DNA of 6,922 nt from Allosphingosinicella sp. (GCA_030146745.1 JASLBD010000148.1:1-6922), one strand, 5' to 3'; shown: positions 1 through 6,450, numbered from the stretch's first letter. Program-made: numbers and translations. The notes: generated by a model from the letters alone, not told the origin.

Positions 1-500
1 CGGGCCAGCGCGGGACTGAGCTCGACCGTCTGCGAGCCCGGCTGCCAGCGCCACGAGGCGCTTCCCGGCTTGCCCTTCTGCCCCTCCGGCTCGCCGCGGC
101 GAAGCGGCCGGCGGCCGCCGACCCGCTCGGCATGGCGGTGGGCATATTGAAGGGCCTGGAGGAATTGGGAGTCGCTGAACGGGCTGACCAGGAAATGGGT
201 GGCGCCGTCCGCATAGAGCGTGTCGAGCGCCTCGGAATCGCCGCGCGAGAGCAGGACCAGCAAGGCGGCGCAATTGGCTTCGGCGGGGGCGGCGAGGCTT
301 CGGACCGCCTCCTTGCCTTCCGGCAAGGCGCCGCGAGCGTCGACCACGGCCACCGACGCTCCCGACGCGATGAAGCGGCTTTCGGCATTGTCGGCCCGCC
401 GGGCCGCGATCGCCAGCCAGCCGGCCCGCTCGGCGGTGGCGGTGAGCTCGTCGCGATGACGGAAGGACAACAGGAAGAGCGGTGCGCCGGACGCGGCCAT
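1..500 (-). CDS. Partial signalling protein: degenerate receiver-like domain then probable PAS start
   Basis: The frame is open from the ATG at 500-498 to the window edge, giving 166 residues of an incomplete protein. Residues 1-125 read like a response-regulator receiver fold: a strand ending in VVDARG (52-57), a strand ALLVLLSR (79-86), and GATHFLVSPF (99-108), which matches the receiver segment GAxDYLxKPF. The usual Lys before Pro is Ser here, and the N-terminal acidic pocket is not obvious, so it is probably a pseudo-receiver. After a basic linker (129-148), SWRWQPGSQTVELSPALA (149-166) resembles the opening of a PAS domain. Sphingomonad proteins with this N-terminus often continue into GGDEF/EAL domains, but nothing of those is inside the window, so a cyclic-di-GMP role is inference. 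A purine-rich stretch (AGGGAGAGGGAGG, minus strand) directly upstream serves as ribosome binding site and supports this start. Confidence 0.72.
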   Translation of the reverse strand, partial: MAASGAPLFLLSFRHRDELTATAERAGWLAIAARRADNAESRFIASGASVAVVDARGALPEGKEAVRSLAAPAEANCAALLVLLSRGDSEALDTLYADGATHFLVSPFSDSQFLQALQYAHRHAERVGGRRPLRRGEPEGQKGKPGSASWRWQPGSQTVELSPALA

Positions 501-581
501 GCCTCCCTCTCCCTTTCCGCAAGACGGCGCTTCGAACCCCATCGCTCTACTCTGGGCCTCTCCCCTCAACAATCGGTTTAG

Positions 582-615
582 ATCGGGCAAGGTGCCGGAG
601 CGGGACTTGCCCGAT
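582..615. repeat. Perfect 10-bp inverted repeat in intergenic region
   Basis: ATCGGGCAAG (582-591) and its exact reverse complement CTTGCCCGAT (606-615) are separated by 14 bp. The repeat lies about 80 bp upstream of the minus-strand signalling gene and about 110 bp upstream of the small plus-strand ORF at 723. It could be a regulator binding site or an RNA hairpin. No T-run follows on either strand, so it is not a classic terminator. The rest of 501-722 shows no convincing gene or sigma-70 promoter. Confidence 0.5.
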
Positions 616-722
616 TGAGTCGTTCCGGTCCGAATCGGCGACAAACCGCCTTGGTACCGGCGGTAAAGCTTGCTACAGCCTTGATTGCGAGCCGTTTTTT
701 ACGGGAAGCAGGGGGAGTGTAC

Positions 723-896
723 ATGATATCCGATGAGGAGGCGCTGCTGCGTCCCCGCGACCGGCGAAGCCGTGCCGTCACCGCCCGGACTCCGTGCGGC
801 CGGGGCGCGATCGCCATGCAGCTCGAATGCGGCCACGTGACCCGGCGCCGACCGGCGCTGTGCCAGCCTTCGAGGCTTATCTGCGAGCAGTGCTGA
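723..896 (+). CDS. Small hypothetical protein with Cys/His-rich C-terminus
   Basis: This 57-residue ORF starts at an ATG preceded by GGGGGAG (711-717) at 5-bp spacing, a good ribosome binding site. The N-terminal half is acidic then Arg-rich. The C-terminal 24 residues contain LECGH (residues 34-38), a Cys at 47, and a terminal CEQC (54-57), so a Cys-x-His...Cys...Cys-x-x-Cys arrangement could bind one zinc ion. I do not recognise the family. The ribosome binding site, the patterned cysteines and the GC-rich third positions argue for a real gene. The short length and lack of a recognised promoter argue for caution. An upstream in-frame ATG at 615 would give 93 residues, but that extension has no clear ribosome binding site and runs through intergenic dyads, so the 723 start is preferred. 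Confidence 0.42.
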   Translation: MISDEEALLRPRDRRSRAVTARTPCGRGAIAMQLECGHVTRRRPALCQPSRLICEQC

Positions 897-968
897 GGAC
901 CGCCCGGGCGTCACCGGCGACAGCGTGAACGTCATCGCCGCGGATGCGCGAACGCCGCTCATGGCGAT

Positions 969-1009
969 TTGACATATTAGCATTGACTCATTGATTAGCG
1001 TCAGCTAAT
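969..1009 (+). promoter_or_regulatory. Probable promoter and operator of the arsR-type operon
   Basis: A perfect TTGACA box lies at 969-974. The -10 region that should follow about 17 bp later (around 991-997) is poor. A second box, TTGACT, lies at 983-988. The dyad ATTAGC (994-999) - GTCA - GCTAAT (1004-1009) covers the expected -10/start region, and another ATTAGC half-site lies upstream (976-981). A repressor dyad over the promoter of its own ArsR-type gene is the standard arrangement for autorepression. The exact -10 and transcription start cannot be assigned. The local AT-rich composition stands out from the surrounding GC-rich DNA. Confidence 0.5.
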
Positions 1010-1017
1010 GATTCGTC

Positions 1018-1347
1018 ATGATCGAAGCCGCCCCCCTCGACCAAGTCATGCGCGCCTTGGCGGATCCCACCCGGCGCTCCGTGTTCGAGCGGATCGTCCG
1101 GGCGGACGAGATCACCGTCGCCGAGCTGACCCGGGGGAGCGGCGTCACCCAGGGCGCCGTTTCCCAGCATCTCAAAGCGCTGAAACAGGCCGGTTTGGTC
1201 GCCGAGCGCCCCGAAGGCCGCAAGGTTCATTACCGGGCCGAGCCCCTTGGTCTGGCGCCTCTGGTCGACTGGATGAGTCACTACGGCATCTTCTGGCGCG
1301 AACGCTTCGCCGACCTGCGAACCCTGCTGAAGGAAATCGACCCATGA
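1018..1347 (+). CDS. ArsR-family winged-helix transcriptional repressor
   Basis: A 109-residue DNA-binding protein of typical ArsR length. RALADPTRRSVFERI (12-26) is the classic first helix of the family. The helix-turn-helix spans about 32-62, with recognition helix QGAVSQHLKALKQAGL (45-60), and the wing is RPEGRKVHYRAE (64-75). There are no cysteines and no ELCVCDL-type metal motif, so it is unlikely to sense arsenic or other soft metals. It belongs to the metal-independent group often found beside SRPBCC genes. The ATG at 1018 has no clear Shine-Dalgarno sequence and lies just after the presumed operator, so the leader is short. Its stop overlaps the next start by 4 bp (ATGA, 1344-1347), indicating translational coupling. 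The ligand is unknown; the operon proteins are its likely regulon. Confidence 0.9.
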   Translation: MIEAAPLDQVMRALADPTRRSVFERIVRADEITVAELTRGSGVTQGAVSQHLKALKQAGLVAERPEGRKVHYRAEPLGLAPLVDWMSHYGIFWRERFADLRTLLKEIDP

Positions 1348-1808
1348 ACGACGTCATGCTCCAAACCGGTGTCCGCGAAATCGTCGTGGACGAGGTCTTC
1401 CCGCACGCGCCGGAGACGATCTGGAAGGCCCTGACCAGCGGCGAGCTGATTGGCCGCTGGCTGATGGTTCCGACCGGGTTCGAGCCAGTCGAAGGCACCC
1501 GTTTCACCTTCCAGACCACGGCGGCGGGCGCATGGGACGGAATCATACGCTGCCAGGTGCTGGAGGTGATCCCGAACGAGAAGTTCGCCTACGCCTGGAC
1601 GGGCGGCCATGAGGGCAATGTCGGTTACGGCTCGCGGCTGGACACGATCGTGACCTTCACCCTTGCGAAGGTCCCAGGCGGCACCCGGGTCCGCCTCGTC
1701 CACTCCGGCTTCGTCCTGCCCCGGAACGAAAGCGCCTTCGAGAATATGAGCCAGGGCTGGAAGAAGGTGGTCGGCGACCTCGACACCGTCGCGGCCGAGC
1801 TCAACTAG
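1344..1808 (+). CDS. SRPBCC/AHSA1-domain protein
   Basis: A 154-residue single-domain protein of the START/Bet v1-like (SRPBCC) superfamily, AHSA1-like branch. Diagnostic segments are VDEVFPHAPETIWKALT (15-31, first strand and helix), ELIGRWLM (34-41), the GTRFTF strand (51-56), and GIIRCQVLEVIPNEKFAYAW (66-85). The C-terminal helix FENMSQGWKKVVGDLDTVAAEL (132-153) closes the ligand cavity. Proteins of this fold bind hydrophobic ligands or act as cochaperone-like modules; the ligand here is not predictable. It is cytoplasmic, with no signal peptide. The start at 1344 is set by the ATGA overlap with the upstream repressor stop. The same frame is open further upstream to 1008, but that stretch is antisense-like shadow over the repressor gene. 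It is co-transcribed with the repressor and the DUF899 gene. Confidence 0.9.
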   Translation: MNDVMLQTGVREIVVDEVFPHAPETIWKALTSGELIGRWLMVPTGFEPVEGTRFTFQTTAAGAWDGIIRCQVLEVIPNEKFAYAWTGGHEGNVGYGSRLDTIVTFTLAKVPGGTRVRLVHSGFVLPRNESAFENMSQGWKKVVGDLDTVAAELN

Positions 1809-1825
1809 CGGAAGGGAAAGTCGCC

Positions 1826-2581
1826 ATGACCATGAACACACCGCCCGTCGTGTCACCCGAAGCGTGGGAGTCGGCGCGAGCGCAGCTGCTCGTGAAGGAG
1901 AAGGCCCTCACCCGCGCGCGCGATGCGCTGGCCGCCGAGCGCCGGCGGATGCCGTGGCTGGCTGTCGAGAAGGCTTATGTCTTCGAGGGCCCTTCGGGAG
2001 AGGCCGGCCTGCTCGACCTGTTCGACGGCCGGCGCCAATTGATCGTCTATCGCGCCTTCTTCGAGCCGGGGGTGTTCGGCTGGCCGGACCATGCCTGCCG
2101 CGGCTGCTCGATGGTCGCCGACCAGGTCGCCCATGTCGCCCACCTCAACGCCCGTGACACGACCCTCGTCTTCGTCTCGCGCGCGCCCCAGCCGGACATC
2201 GCCCGCCTGAAGGAGCGAATGGGCTGGCAGATCCCCTGGTTCACGGTCACGGACGGCTTCGACGCCGACTTCGGCGTGGAGGAGTGGCACGGAACGAACG
2301 TGTTCTACCGCGACGGCGACCGCATCTTCCGCACCTATTTCGTCAACAATCGCGGCGACGAGCAGATGGGCGGAACCTGGAATTACCTCGATATCACCCC
2401 GCTCGGCCGCCAGGAGGTCTGGGAGGATTCGCCCGAGGGCTATCCGCAGACCCCGACCTACAAATGGTGGAACTGGCACGACAGCTATGTCGCCGAGGCC
2501 GCGCCCGACGAGAAATGGGTCGAAGTGTCGGACGCCGGCGAGGCCGCCTTCCGCGACGGTCAGGCCGCCGCGAATCCCTGA
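1826..2581 (+). CDS. DUF899 family thioredoxin-like protein
   Basis: A 251-residue protein matching the DUF899 family in length and sequence style. An N-terminal helical region (10-45) ends in RRRMPWLAVEKAYVF. A thioredoxin-like core follows: LLDLFDGRRQLIVYRAFFEP (62-81), then a Cys-x-x-Cys motif in HACRGCSM (C91, C94), and VSRAPQPDIARLKERMGW. The C-terminal half carries GTNVFYRDGDRIFRTYF, GTWNYLDITPLGRQE and the Trp-rich YKWWNWHDSY. The Cys pair suggests a redox or thiol role, but no reaction has been assigned to the family as far as I can say. The start at 1826 is preceded by GAAGGGAA (1811-1818) at good spacing; an ATG two codons later (1832) is an alternative. It lies 17 bp after the SRPBCC gene and is the third gene of the autorepressed operon. 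Confidence 0.88.
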   Translation: MTMNTPPVVSPEAWESARAQLLVKEKALTRARDALAAERRRMPWLAVEKAYVFEGPSGEAGLLDLFDGRRQLIVYRAFFEPGVFGWPDHACRGCSMVADQVAHVAHLNARDTTLVFVSRAPQPDIARLKERMGWQIPWFTVTDGFDADFGVEEWHGTNVFYRDGDRIFRTYFVNNRGDEQMGGTWNYLDITPLGRQEVWEDSPEGYPQTPTYKWWNWHDSYVAEAAPDEKWVEVSDAGEAAFRDGQAAANP

Positions 2582-2606
2582 TCCGGATCGGAGCCCAGCG
2601 GAAAAC

Positions 2607-2620
2607 CGGTGCTGCCACCG
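2607..2620 (-). terminator. Weak candidate terminator after dgt
   Basis: Between the converging DUF899 and dgt genes, a 5-bp stem (CGGTG/CACCG, 4-nt loop) is followed on the minus strand by GTTTTCC. Stem and T-run are both short, so this is only a marginal intrinsic terminator for dgt. There is no T-run on the plus side. Confidence 0.25.
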
Positions 2621-2629
2621 ACCCGCGGT

Positions 2630-3970
2630 TCACAGCCGGTCGAAGACGGAACCCATCCTCGGGCTGAACAGCCGGTCGTAGGTCTTGAGCAGGAAGGAGT
2701 CGGTCATTCCGGCGATATGGTCGCATATCACTCGCCGGGAGCCGCCGGATTCCTCGAAACGGCGCCAGGTCGGCTTCGGCAGCAGCGCCTTCGGGTCCGA
2801 AGCCAGGGTCTCGAACACCGCCACTACCATCGTCTGGCCCTTGAGCTCGAGATGCTGCACTCCGGGGCTGAGGATCACGGTTTCGCGAACCGCGTCGATC
2901 AGCGCGGTCAGGAAGCGTCTCGGAGCCTCCGCCATCGCCGCCCGGTAGCGGATCAGCGGCTCCTCGAATTCGTCCAGGGTCTCGATCCGGCTATGGGTGA
3001 TGAAGTGGAAGACGAGCCGGTTGATGAAGTGCTTGCGCTCGCCGCCTTCGCCGAACAGGGCCCCGACGAAGGCGCCGTAGACGTTGTTGCCGAACTCCTT
3101 CGGATATTTGGCCTTGAGAGCGTCGAGGAAGCCGGCGCAGCTTTCCGGCGGCACGAGCCGCTCGAAATCGCCGCGCTCGATCAGGCGCAGGGCCAGCGCA
3201 TCTTCCAGGTCGTGGACTCCGAAGGCGATGTCGTCGGCGAGATCCATGATGCTGCAGTCGAAAGATTTGTGCATCGTCCGGGCATGCGCGCCCTCGCGCG
3301 CCTCCACCTGGATGAAGCGGTCCCGGTCGGAGGCGCCGAGCGGTTCGAGGATCCAGTCGACCAGGTCGCTCTCGCCGTCGAAATAGCATTTGGGCGGTTT
3401 GCACATCCTGCGGTCGAGCAGCGAGACCGAGCTCGTGCCGGAAGCGAGACGCGGCTTGAGTTCGGCATTGGCGACCCTGCTGATAGGCGCGGGATATTTC
3501 AGGACGCTGAGCAGCGTGCGCCGGGTCAGATTGGCACCGGCCGCCTTCGAGAACTTCTCGAGCCGGCCCAATATCCTCAGCGTCTGCCCGTTGCCTTCGA
3601 AGCCGCCCTCGTCGCGCATGCAATAATTGAGCGCGACCTCGCCGCCATGGCCGAAGGGCGGATGGCCGAGGTCGTGGGTCGCGCCCGAGGCCTGGATCAT
3701 GCTCCGGGCGGGCAGGACGGCGTAGGCGGGATGGTCAGGCTGGTCCATCTCGACCTGTCTGGCGATGCCGTTGGCGATCTGGGCCACCTCGAGCGAATGG
3801 GTGAGCCGAGTACGGTAGAAATCGCTGTCGCCGAGGTTGAGGATCTGGGTCTTGCCCTGGAGCCGGCGGAAGGAGGCGGAATGGATGACCCGGGCGTAAT
3901 CGACGTCGGCGGCATTTCGCGCATCTTCGGCTTGCCCGCGCCATGGTTCCCGACGTTCCAGCCAGCGCAT
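2630..3970 (-). CDS. dgt: dGTPase-family deoxyribonucleoside triphosphate triphosphohydrolase
   Basis: A 446-residue cytoplasmic HD-domain hydrolase that splits dNTPs into deoxynucleoside and tripolyphosphate, helping balance dNTP pools. The N-terminal segment has YARVIHSASFRRLQGKTQI (25-43), the family signature before the HD site. Metal ligands are visible: H58 in RLTHSLEV, H99-D100 in ATHDLGHPPFGHGGE, and the Asp pair in DLADDIAFGVHDLEDA (243-258). FEGNGQTLRIL (124-134) is the conserved segment after the HD motif. Length and motif order fit the dGTPase-like proteins common in Alphaproteobacteria. Substrate preference (dGTP only or all dNTPs) cannot be read from sequence. The ATG at 3970 has GGAG about 9 nt upstream on the minus strand. 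It is divergent from nadK (61-bp gap) and convergent with the DUF899 gene (48-bp gap). Confidence 0.95.
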   Translation of the reverse strand: MRWLERREPWRGQAEDARNAADVDYARVIHSASFRRLQGKTQILNLGDSDFYRTRLTHSLEVAQIANGIARQVEMDQPDHPAYAVLPARSMIQASGATHDLGHPPFGHGGEVALNYCMRDEGGFEGNGQTLRILGRLEKFSKAAGANLTRRTLLSVLKYPAPISRVANAELKPRLASGTSSVSLLDRRMCKPPKCYFDGESDLVDWILEPLGASDRDRFIQVEAREGAHARTMHKSFDCSIMDLADDIAFGVHDLEDALALRLIERGDFERLVPPESCAGFLDALKAKYPKEFGNNVYGAFVGALFGEGGERKHFINRLVFHFITHSRIETLDEFEEPLIRYRAAMAEAPRRFLTALIDAVRETVILSPGVQHLELKGQTMVVAVFETLASDPKALLPKPTWRRFEESGGSRRVICDHIAGMTDSFLLKTYDRLFSPRMGSVFDRL

Positions 3971-3994
3971 CCGCTTCTCCGATCCGTCCCTCCC

Positions 3995-4021
3995 CTAGCG
4001 CGCGACCCGTATCGCCGCTAG
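3995..4021. promoter_or_regulatory. Inverted repeat in the dgt/nadK divergent promoter region
   Basis: CTAGCG (3995-4000) and CGCTAG (4016-4021) form a perfect 6-bp dyad with a 15-bp spacer, inside the 61-bp gap between the divergent starts of dgt and nadK. Both promoters must lie in or near this gap, but no clear -35/-10 pair is visible. The dyad may be a regulatory site or chance. Confidence 0.25.
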
Positions 4022-4031
4022 CAAGCATGCC

Positions 4032-4814
4032 ATGACGGCCAACGCCGATTTGCCAACCGCCCTGCTCGCTTCCTCAGCCGAGGCGGCGCAGGCGGCCGAG
4101 GCTTTGCTCCGCGAGGCCTACGACTTCGTTCCGCTGGGCGAGGCCGAGCAGGTGATCGCGCTCGGCGGCGACGGCTTCCTGCTCCAGACCCTGCACGACA
4201 TGCTCGATTGCAGCCGGACCCTGCCCATCTTCGGGATGAACCGGGGCACGGTCGGCTTCCTGATGAACGAATGGCGGATCGACGGGCTGAGGGAGCGCGT
4301 CAATCGGGCCAAGGCGGTGTCGGTGGCGCCGCTCCGGATGGAGGCGGTGACCGTCGCCGGCGAGACCGTGTCGAGCCCGGCGATCAACGAGGTCTCGCTG
4401 CTTCGCGAGACACGGCAGACGGCGCGGATCGAGGTTTCGGTCAACGGCCGGACGGTCCTTCCCGAACTGGTCTGCGACGGAGTGCTGGTCGCCACTCCGG
4501 CCGGCTCGACCGCCTATAATTTCTCCGCCCAGGGACCGATCCTGCCGCTCGGCGCCAACCTCGTCGCCTTGACCCCGATCAGCCCGTTCCGGCCGCGGCG
4601 CTGGAAGGGCGCGCTCGTGCCCGACGACCTCACCATCTTCCTGCGAGTCCTCGAAGCCGAGAAACGGCCCGTCTCCGCCGTCGCCGACCAGCGCGAGGTG
4701 CGCGACGTCGCCACCGTCGAGATCTGCGTCGACCGCGGCAAGGCGCTCACCCTTCTCTTCGACCCCGAGCATGCGCTCGACGAGCGCATCTCGATGGAGC
4801 AGTTCGCCGCCTGA
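4032..4814 (+). CDS. nadK: NAD kinase
   Basis: A 260-residue ATP-NAD kinase, which phosphorylates NAD to NADP in the cytoplasm. The hallmark GGDG motif is at 45-48 (LGGDGFLL), with D47 the catalytic base position. Also present are FGMNRGTVGFLMNE (67-80), the NE motif in AINEVSLLR (117-125) and the glycine-rich DGVLVATPAGSTAYNFSAQGPI (149-170). ALTPISPF (179-186) and the C-terminal SAVADQREV (215-223) match the family's substrate-binding loops. It is short at the N-terminus compared with enterobacterial NadK (about 290 residues) but normal for alphaproteobacteria. The ATG at 4032 has no strong ribosome binding site (only GCAAGC upstream), and an out-of-frame ATG sits at 4027. The alignment-like start at LLASSAEAAQAA makes 4032 sensible. 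It is divergent from dgt and followed by tRNA-Asn. Confidence 0.95.
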   Translation: MTANADLPTALLASSAEAAQAAEALLREAYDFVPLGEAEQVIALGGDGFLLQTLHDMLDCSRTLPIFGMNRGTVGFLMNEWRIDGLRERVNRAKAVSVAPLRMEAVTVAGETVSSPAINEVSLLRETRQTARIEVSVNGRTVLPELVCDGVLVATPAGSTAYNFSAQGPILPLGANLVALTPISPFRPRRWKGALVPDDLTIFLRVLEAEKRPVSAVADQREVRDVATVEICVDRGKALTLLFDPEHALDERISMEQFAA

Positions 4815-4838
4815 GCGGGAAAGCCAACGTCCAAGCCC

Positions 4839-4868
4839 TTGCCAGTGCGAGAAACCCGCTGCTATAGG
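4839..4868 (+). promoter_or_regulatory. Probable sigma-70 promoter of tRNA-Asn
   Basis: TTGCCA (4839-4844, 5/6 match to TTGACA) and TATAGG (4863-4868, 4/6 match to TATAAT) are separated by 18 bp. The tRNA begins 23 bp after the -10 box, a suitable distance for a short 5' leader. The GC-rich GCGCGCC following the -10 box fits the discriminator seen at stable-RNA promoters. It begins 24 bp after the nadK stop, so the tRNA need not depend on read-through. Confidence 0.55.
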
Positions 4869-4890
4869 CGCGCCTCGCCCGAGAGGCTGC

Positions 4891-4965
4891 TCCCCGGTAG
4901 CTCAGCGGTAGAGCAACCGGCTGTTAACCGGTTGGTCGATGGTTCGAATCCGTCCCGGGGAGCCA
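4891..4965 (+). tRNA. tRNA-Asn (anticodon GTT)
   Basis: A full cloverleaf can be drawn. The acceptor stem is TCCCCGG (4891-4897) with CCGGGGA (4955-4961). The D arm is GCTC...GAGC (4900-4914). The anticodon stem is ACCGG/CCGGT around loop CTGTTAA (4921-4927), with anticodon GTT at 4923-4925. A 5-nt variable loop and a T arm GATGG-TTCGAAT-CCGTC follow. The discriminator base is G (4962) and the 3' CCA (4963-4965) is encoded. GTT reads AAC/AAU, giving asparagine. No second copy of the tRNA 3' end is seen in the window, so there is no sign of integration at this gene here. Confidence 0.97.
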
Positions 4966-5033
4966 CTCCTACACTCCGCGCCGCCGCGTTGCGGTACGCG
5001 CCGACGTCGGTCGTTCGGGTTGCGCATCAGGTC

Positions 5034-5082
5034 GCCGGAAGCCGACATTCATTCACGATGAGCGCCGATGTTCGCTTTCGGC
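5034..5082. repeat. Long imperfect hairpin downstream of tRNA-Asn
   Basis: The arms 5034-5048 and 5068-5082 can pair over 15 positions: 12 Watson-Crick pairs, 2 G-U pairs (on the plus-strand RNA) and one C-C mismatch. A smaller stem TCAT/ATGA (5049-5052 with 5058-5061) sits inside the loop. It lies in the non-coding stretch 4966-5198 between tRNA-Asn and the kinase gene's 3' end, where I see no gene or clear terminator. It may be a repeat remnant, a processing or termination structure, or a small RNA element. No T-run follows. Confidence 0.45.
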
Positions 5083-5198
5083 AGGCGGAGCAGTTTGAGA
5101 CAGCCCTACGGCTTTCGCAGGCGACGGCGGGCAAAGCTGGAAGTCGTCCCAGAGGGGCGGCGAGCGCGGTGCGTGCCGCGAGGTGCCAGGAGCGGCGG

Positions 5199-6428
5199 CT
5201 AACCGCCCCGCGATGCCGGAATGGCGAGGACGAAGGTCATGCCGCGGCCGCCGTTCGGCGCCGCAGTGAGGCGGCCGCCATGGGCGAGGGCTATCTGGCG
5301 CGCCAGAGCGAGGCCGATGCCGGCGCCGCCTTCCTTGGTCGTGTAGAAAGGGACGAAGATCTCCTCGATCCGTTCGGGCGGGATACCCGGTCCGTCGTCG
5401 CGCACCTCGAAGCGGAGCTCCCCGCTATTCACCGCGCAAGCGAAGCGCACCGCTCCGCCGCCCGCTCCGGCGACGGCGTCGCCGGCATTGCGCAGCAGGT
5501 TCAGCAGCGCCTGGCGCAGCAGCCCGGCATCCGCCTCCAGCGGCATGGCGGCGGGTGAGCACGCAGCGGAGAACGCGATGCCGCGCCCGCGCACCTGCGC
5601 TTCCCCCAGCGCCTCGATGTCCGCGAGAAAGGTGACGAGGTCCAGCGGCGCGAAAGCAGGGGCAGGCAGATCCGCGACCGCGCGGTAGCGTTCGACGAAG
5701 TCGATCAGATGCCGGCTCTGCCGCGCGATTGTGTCCGCCGCGCCGCTGACCGCGGGCCTCCTGTCCCCCCCGGCCATCCGCGCGAGGCTCTCGGCCAGCG
5801 ACGCCACGGGCGTAAGCGCGTTCATCATCTCGTGGGCGAGCACGCGCGTCATGGCGTGCCATGCGCCGACCTGAACCGCGTCCAGCTCCCCCGCCACCGC
5901 CTGCAGTGAAACCAGGCGTTGCGGCCCGCCGTCCGGAGTGGCAACGGCACCCACCCAGATCAGCATCGAGCGGCCGTCGGCGAGCGCGACGATCCGGCGG
6001 CCGCCGATGGGCAAAGCGAGGACCTCGGCCGCCGCCGGCCCGTCAAGTGCATCCTCCAGCCGCGCCACCTCGCCGGCGAGGGCGCGTGCGGCGCGGTTGG
6101 CGAAGCGGATGCGGCCGTCGGGGGCGAGCGCAAAGAGGGCTACGGTGACCGCATCGAGCAGCGCCAGCGCCTGATCGAGCTGCTGCGCCCGCGCCCGTTC
6201 CTCGATGGCCGGCGAAACAGGGTCGTCCTCGCGGCTGCGGAGCGCGACCCGCACGATGTCGACCAGCAGCAAGGCGGCCGCCGCGGCGAGCACGGAGGCG
6301 CTTGCGAAATGCCGGGTTTCCGTCAGCAACCGGACGAGAAGGGCAATGGCGATGGCCGCGAAAAGGAGCCGCCAACCGGCAGCGGAGACGGTGTCGAGGC
6401 GGACGAGAGCGCTAGGCTGTATCGACAT
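5199..6428 (-). CDS. Membrane sensor histidine kinase (PAS-HisKA-HATPase)
   Basis: A 409-residue sensor kinase. Two hydrophobic segments (about 18-36 and 43-63) anchor it in the inner membrane with almost no periplasmic loop between them, so it probably senses within the membrane or cytoplasm. A PAS-like domain spans about 85-178 (LLDAVTVALFALAPDGRIRFANRAARALAGE). The dimerisation/phosphoacceptor domain has RVLAHEMMNALTP with phospho-accepting H199. The ATPase domain shows the N box LLNLLRNAGDAV (N314), the G1 box RDDGPGIP (343-350), FVPFYTTKEGG, and the G2 box GAGIGLALARQIA. Overall it is NtrY-like. It lies downstream of a response regulator on the same strand, its likely partner. The ATG at 6428 lies inside the terminal repeat of an inserted element, so the first residues (MSIQP) are element-derived. 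No strong ribosome binding site precedes it. The next in-frame alternative start is a TTG at about codon 34, inside the first membrane helix. The signal sensed is unknown. Confidence 0.92.
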   Translation of the reverse strand: MSIQPSALVRLDTVSAAGWRLLFAAIAIALLVRLLTETRHFASASVLAAAAALLLVDIVRVALRSREDDPVSPAIEERARAQQLDQALALLDAVTVALFALAPDGRIRFANRAARALAGEVARLEDALDGPAAAEVLALPIGGRRIVALADGRSMLIWVGAVATPDGGPQRLVSLQAVAGELDAVQVGAWHAMTRVLAHEMMNALTPVASLAESLARMAGGDRRPAVSGAADTIARQSRHLIDFVERYRAVADLPAPAFAPLDLVTFLADIEALGEAQVRGRGIAFSAACSPAAMPLEADAGLLRQALLNLLRNAGDAVAGAGGGAVRFACAVNSGELRFEVRDDGPGIPPERIEEIFVPFYTTKEGGAGIGLALARQIALAHGGRLTAAPNGGRGMTFVLAIPASRGG

Positions 6429-6450
6429 TCAGCGGACTGCCGGGTGCAGC

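Noticed and set aside
132..581. Plus-strand open frame of 149 codons
   Set aside because: It is antisense to the partial receiver-like gene, which has a better start context and recognisable receiver motifs.
901..910. Palindrome CGCCCGGGCG after the small ORF
   Set aside because: It has no loop and no T-run, and short GC palindromes are expected often at this base composition.
1008..1343. Upstream extension of the SRPBCC frame to an ATG at 1008
   Set aside because: It runs out of frame through the ArsR-type gene and the extra 112 residues are low-complexity Arg/Pro-rich. The ATGA overlap at 1344 gives the natural start.
2609..4021. Long plus-strand open frame (470 codons)
   Set aside because: It is antisense to dgt, whose minus-strand product has intact HD motifs. 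The plus-strand translation resembles no family and reflects GC-rich codon bias.
4891..5198. tRNA-Asn as an integration site of a genomic island
   Set aside because: There is no integrase and no direct repeat of the tRNA 3' end in the window; the flanks look like ordinary chromosome.
5194..5207. Hairpin GGCGG-CTAA-CCGCC at the kinase stop codon
   Set aside because: The stem is short and no T-run follows on either strand, so it is not a convincing terminator.
4839..5558. Plus-strand open frame of 239 codons after nadK
   Set aside because: It reads through the tRNA-Asn gene and then antisense to the histidine kinase, so it is a shadow.
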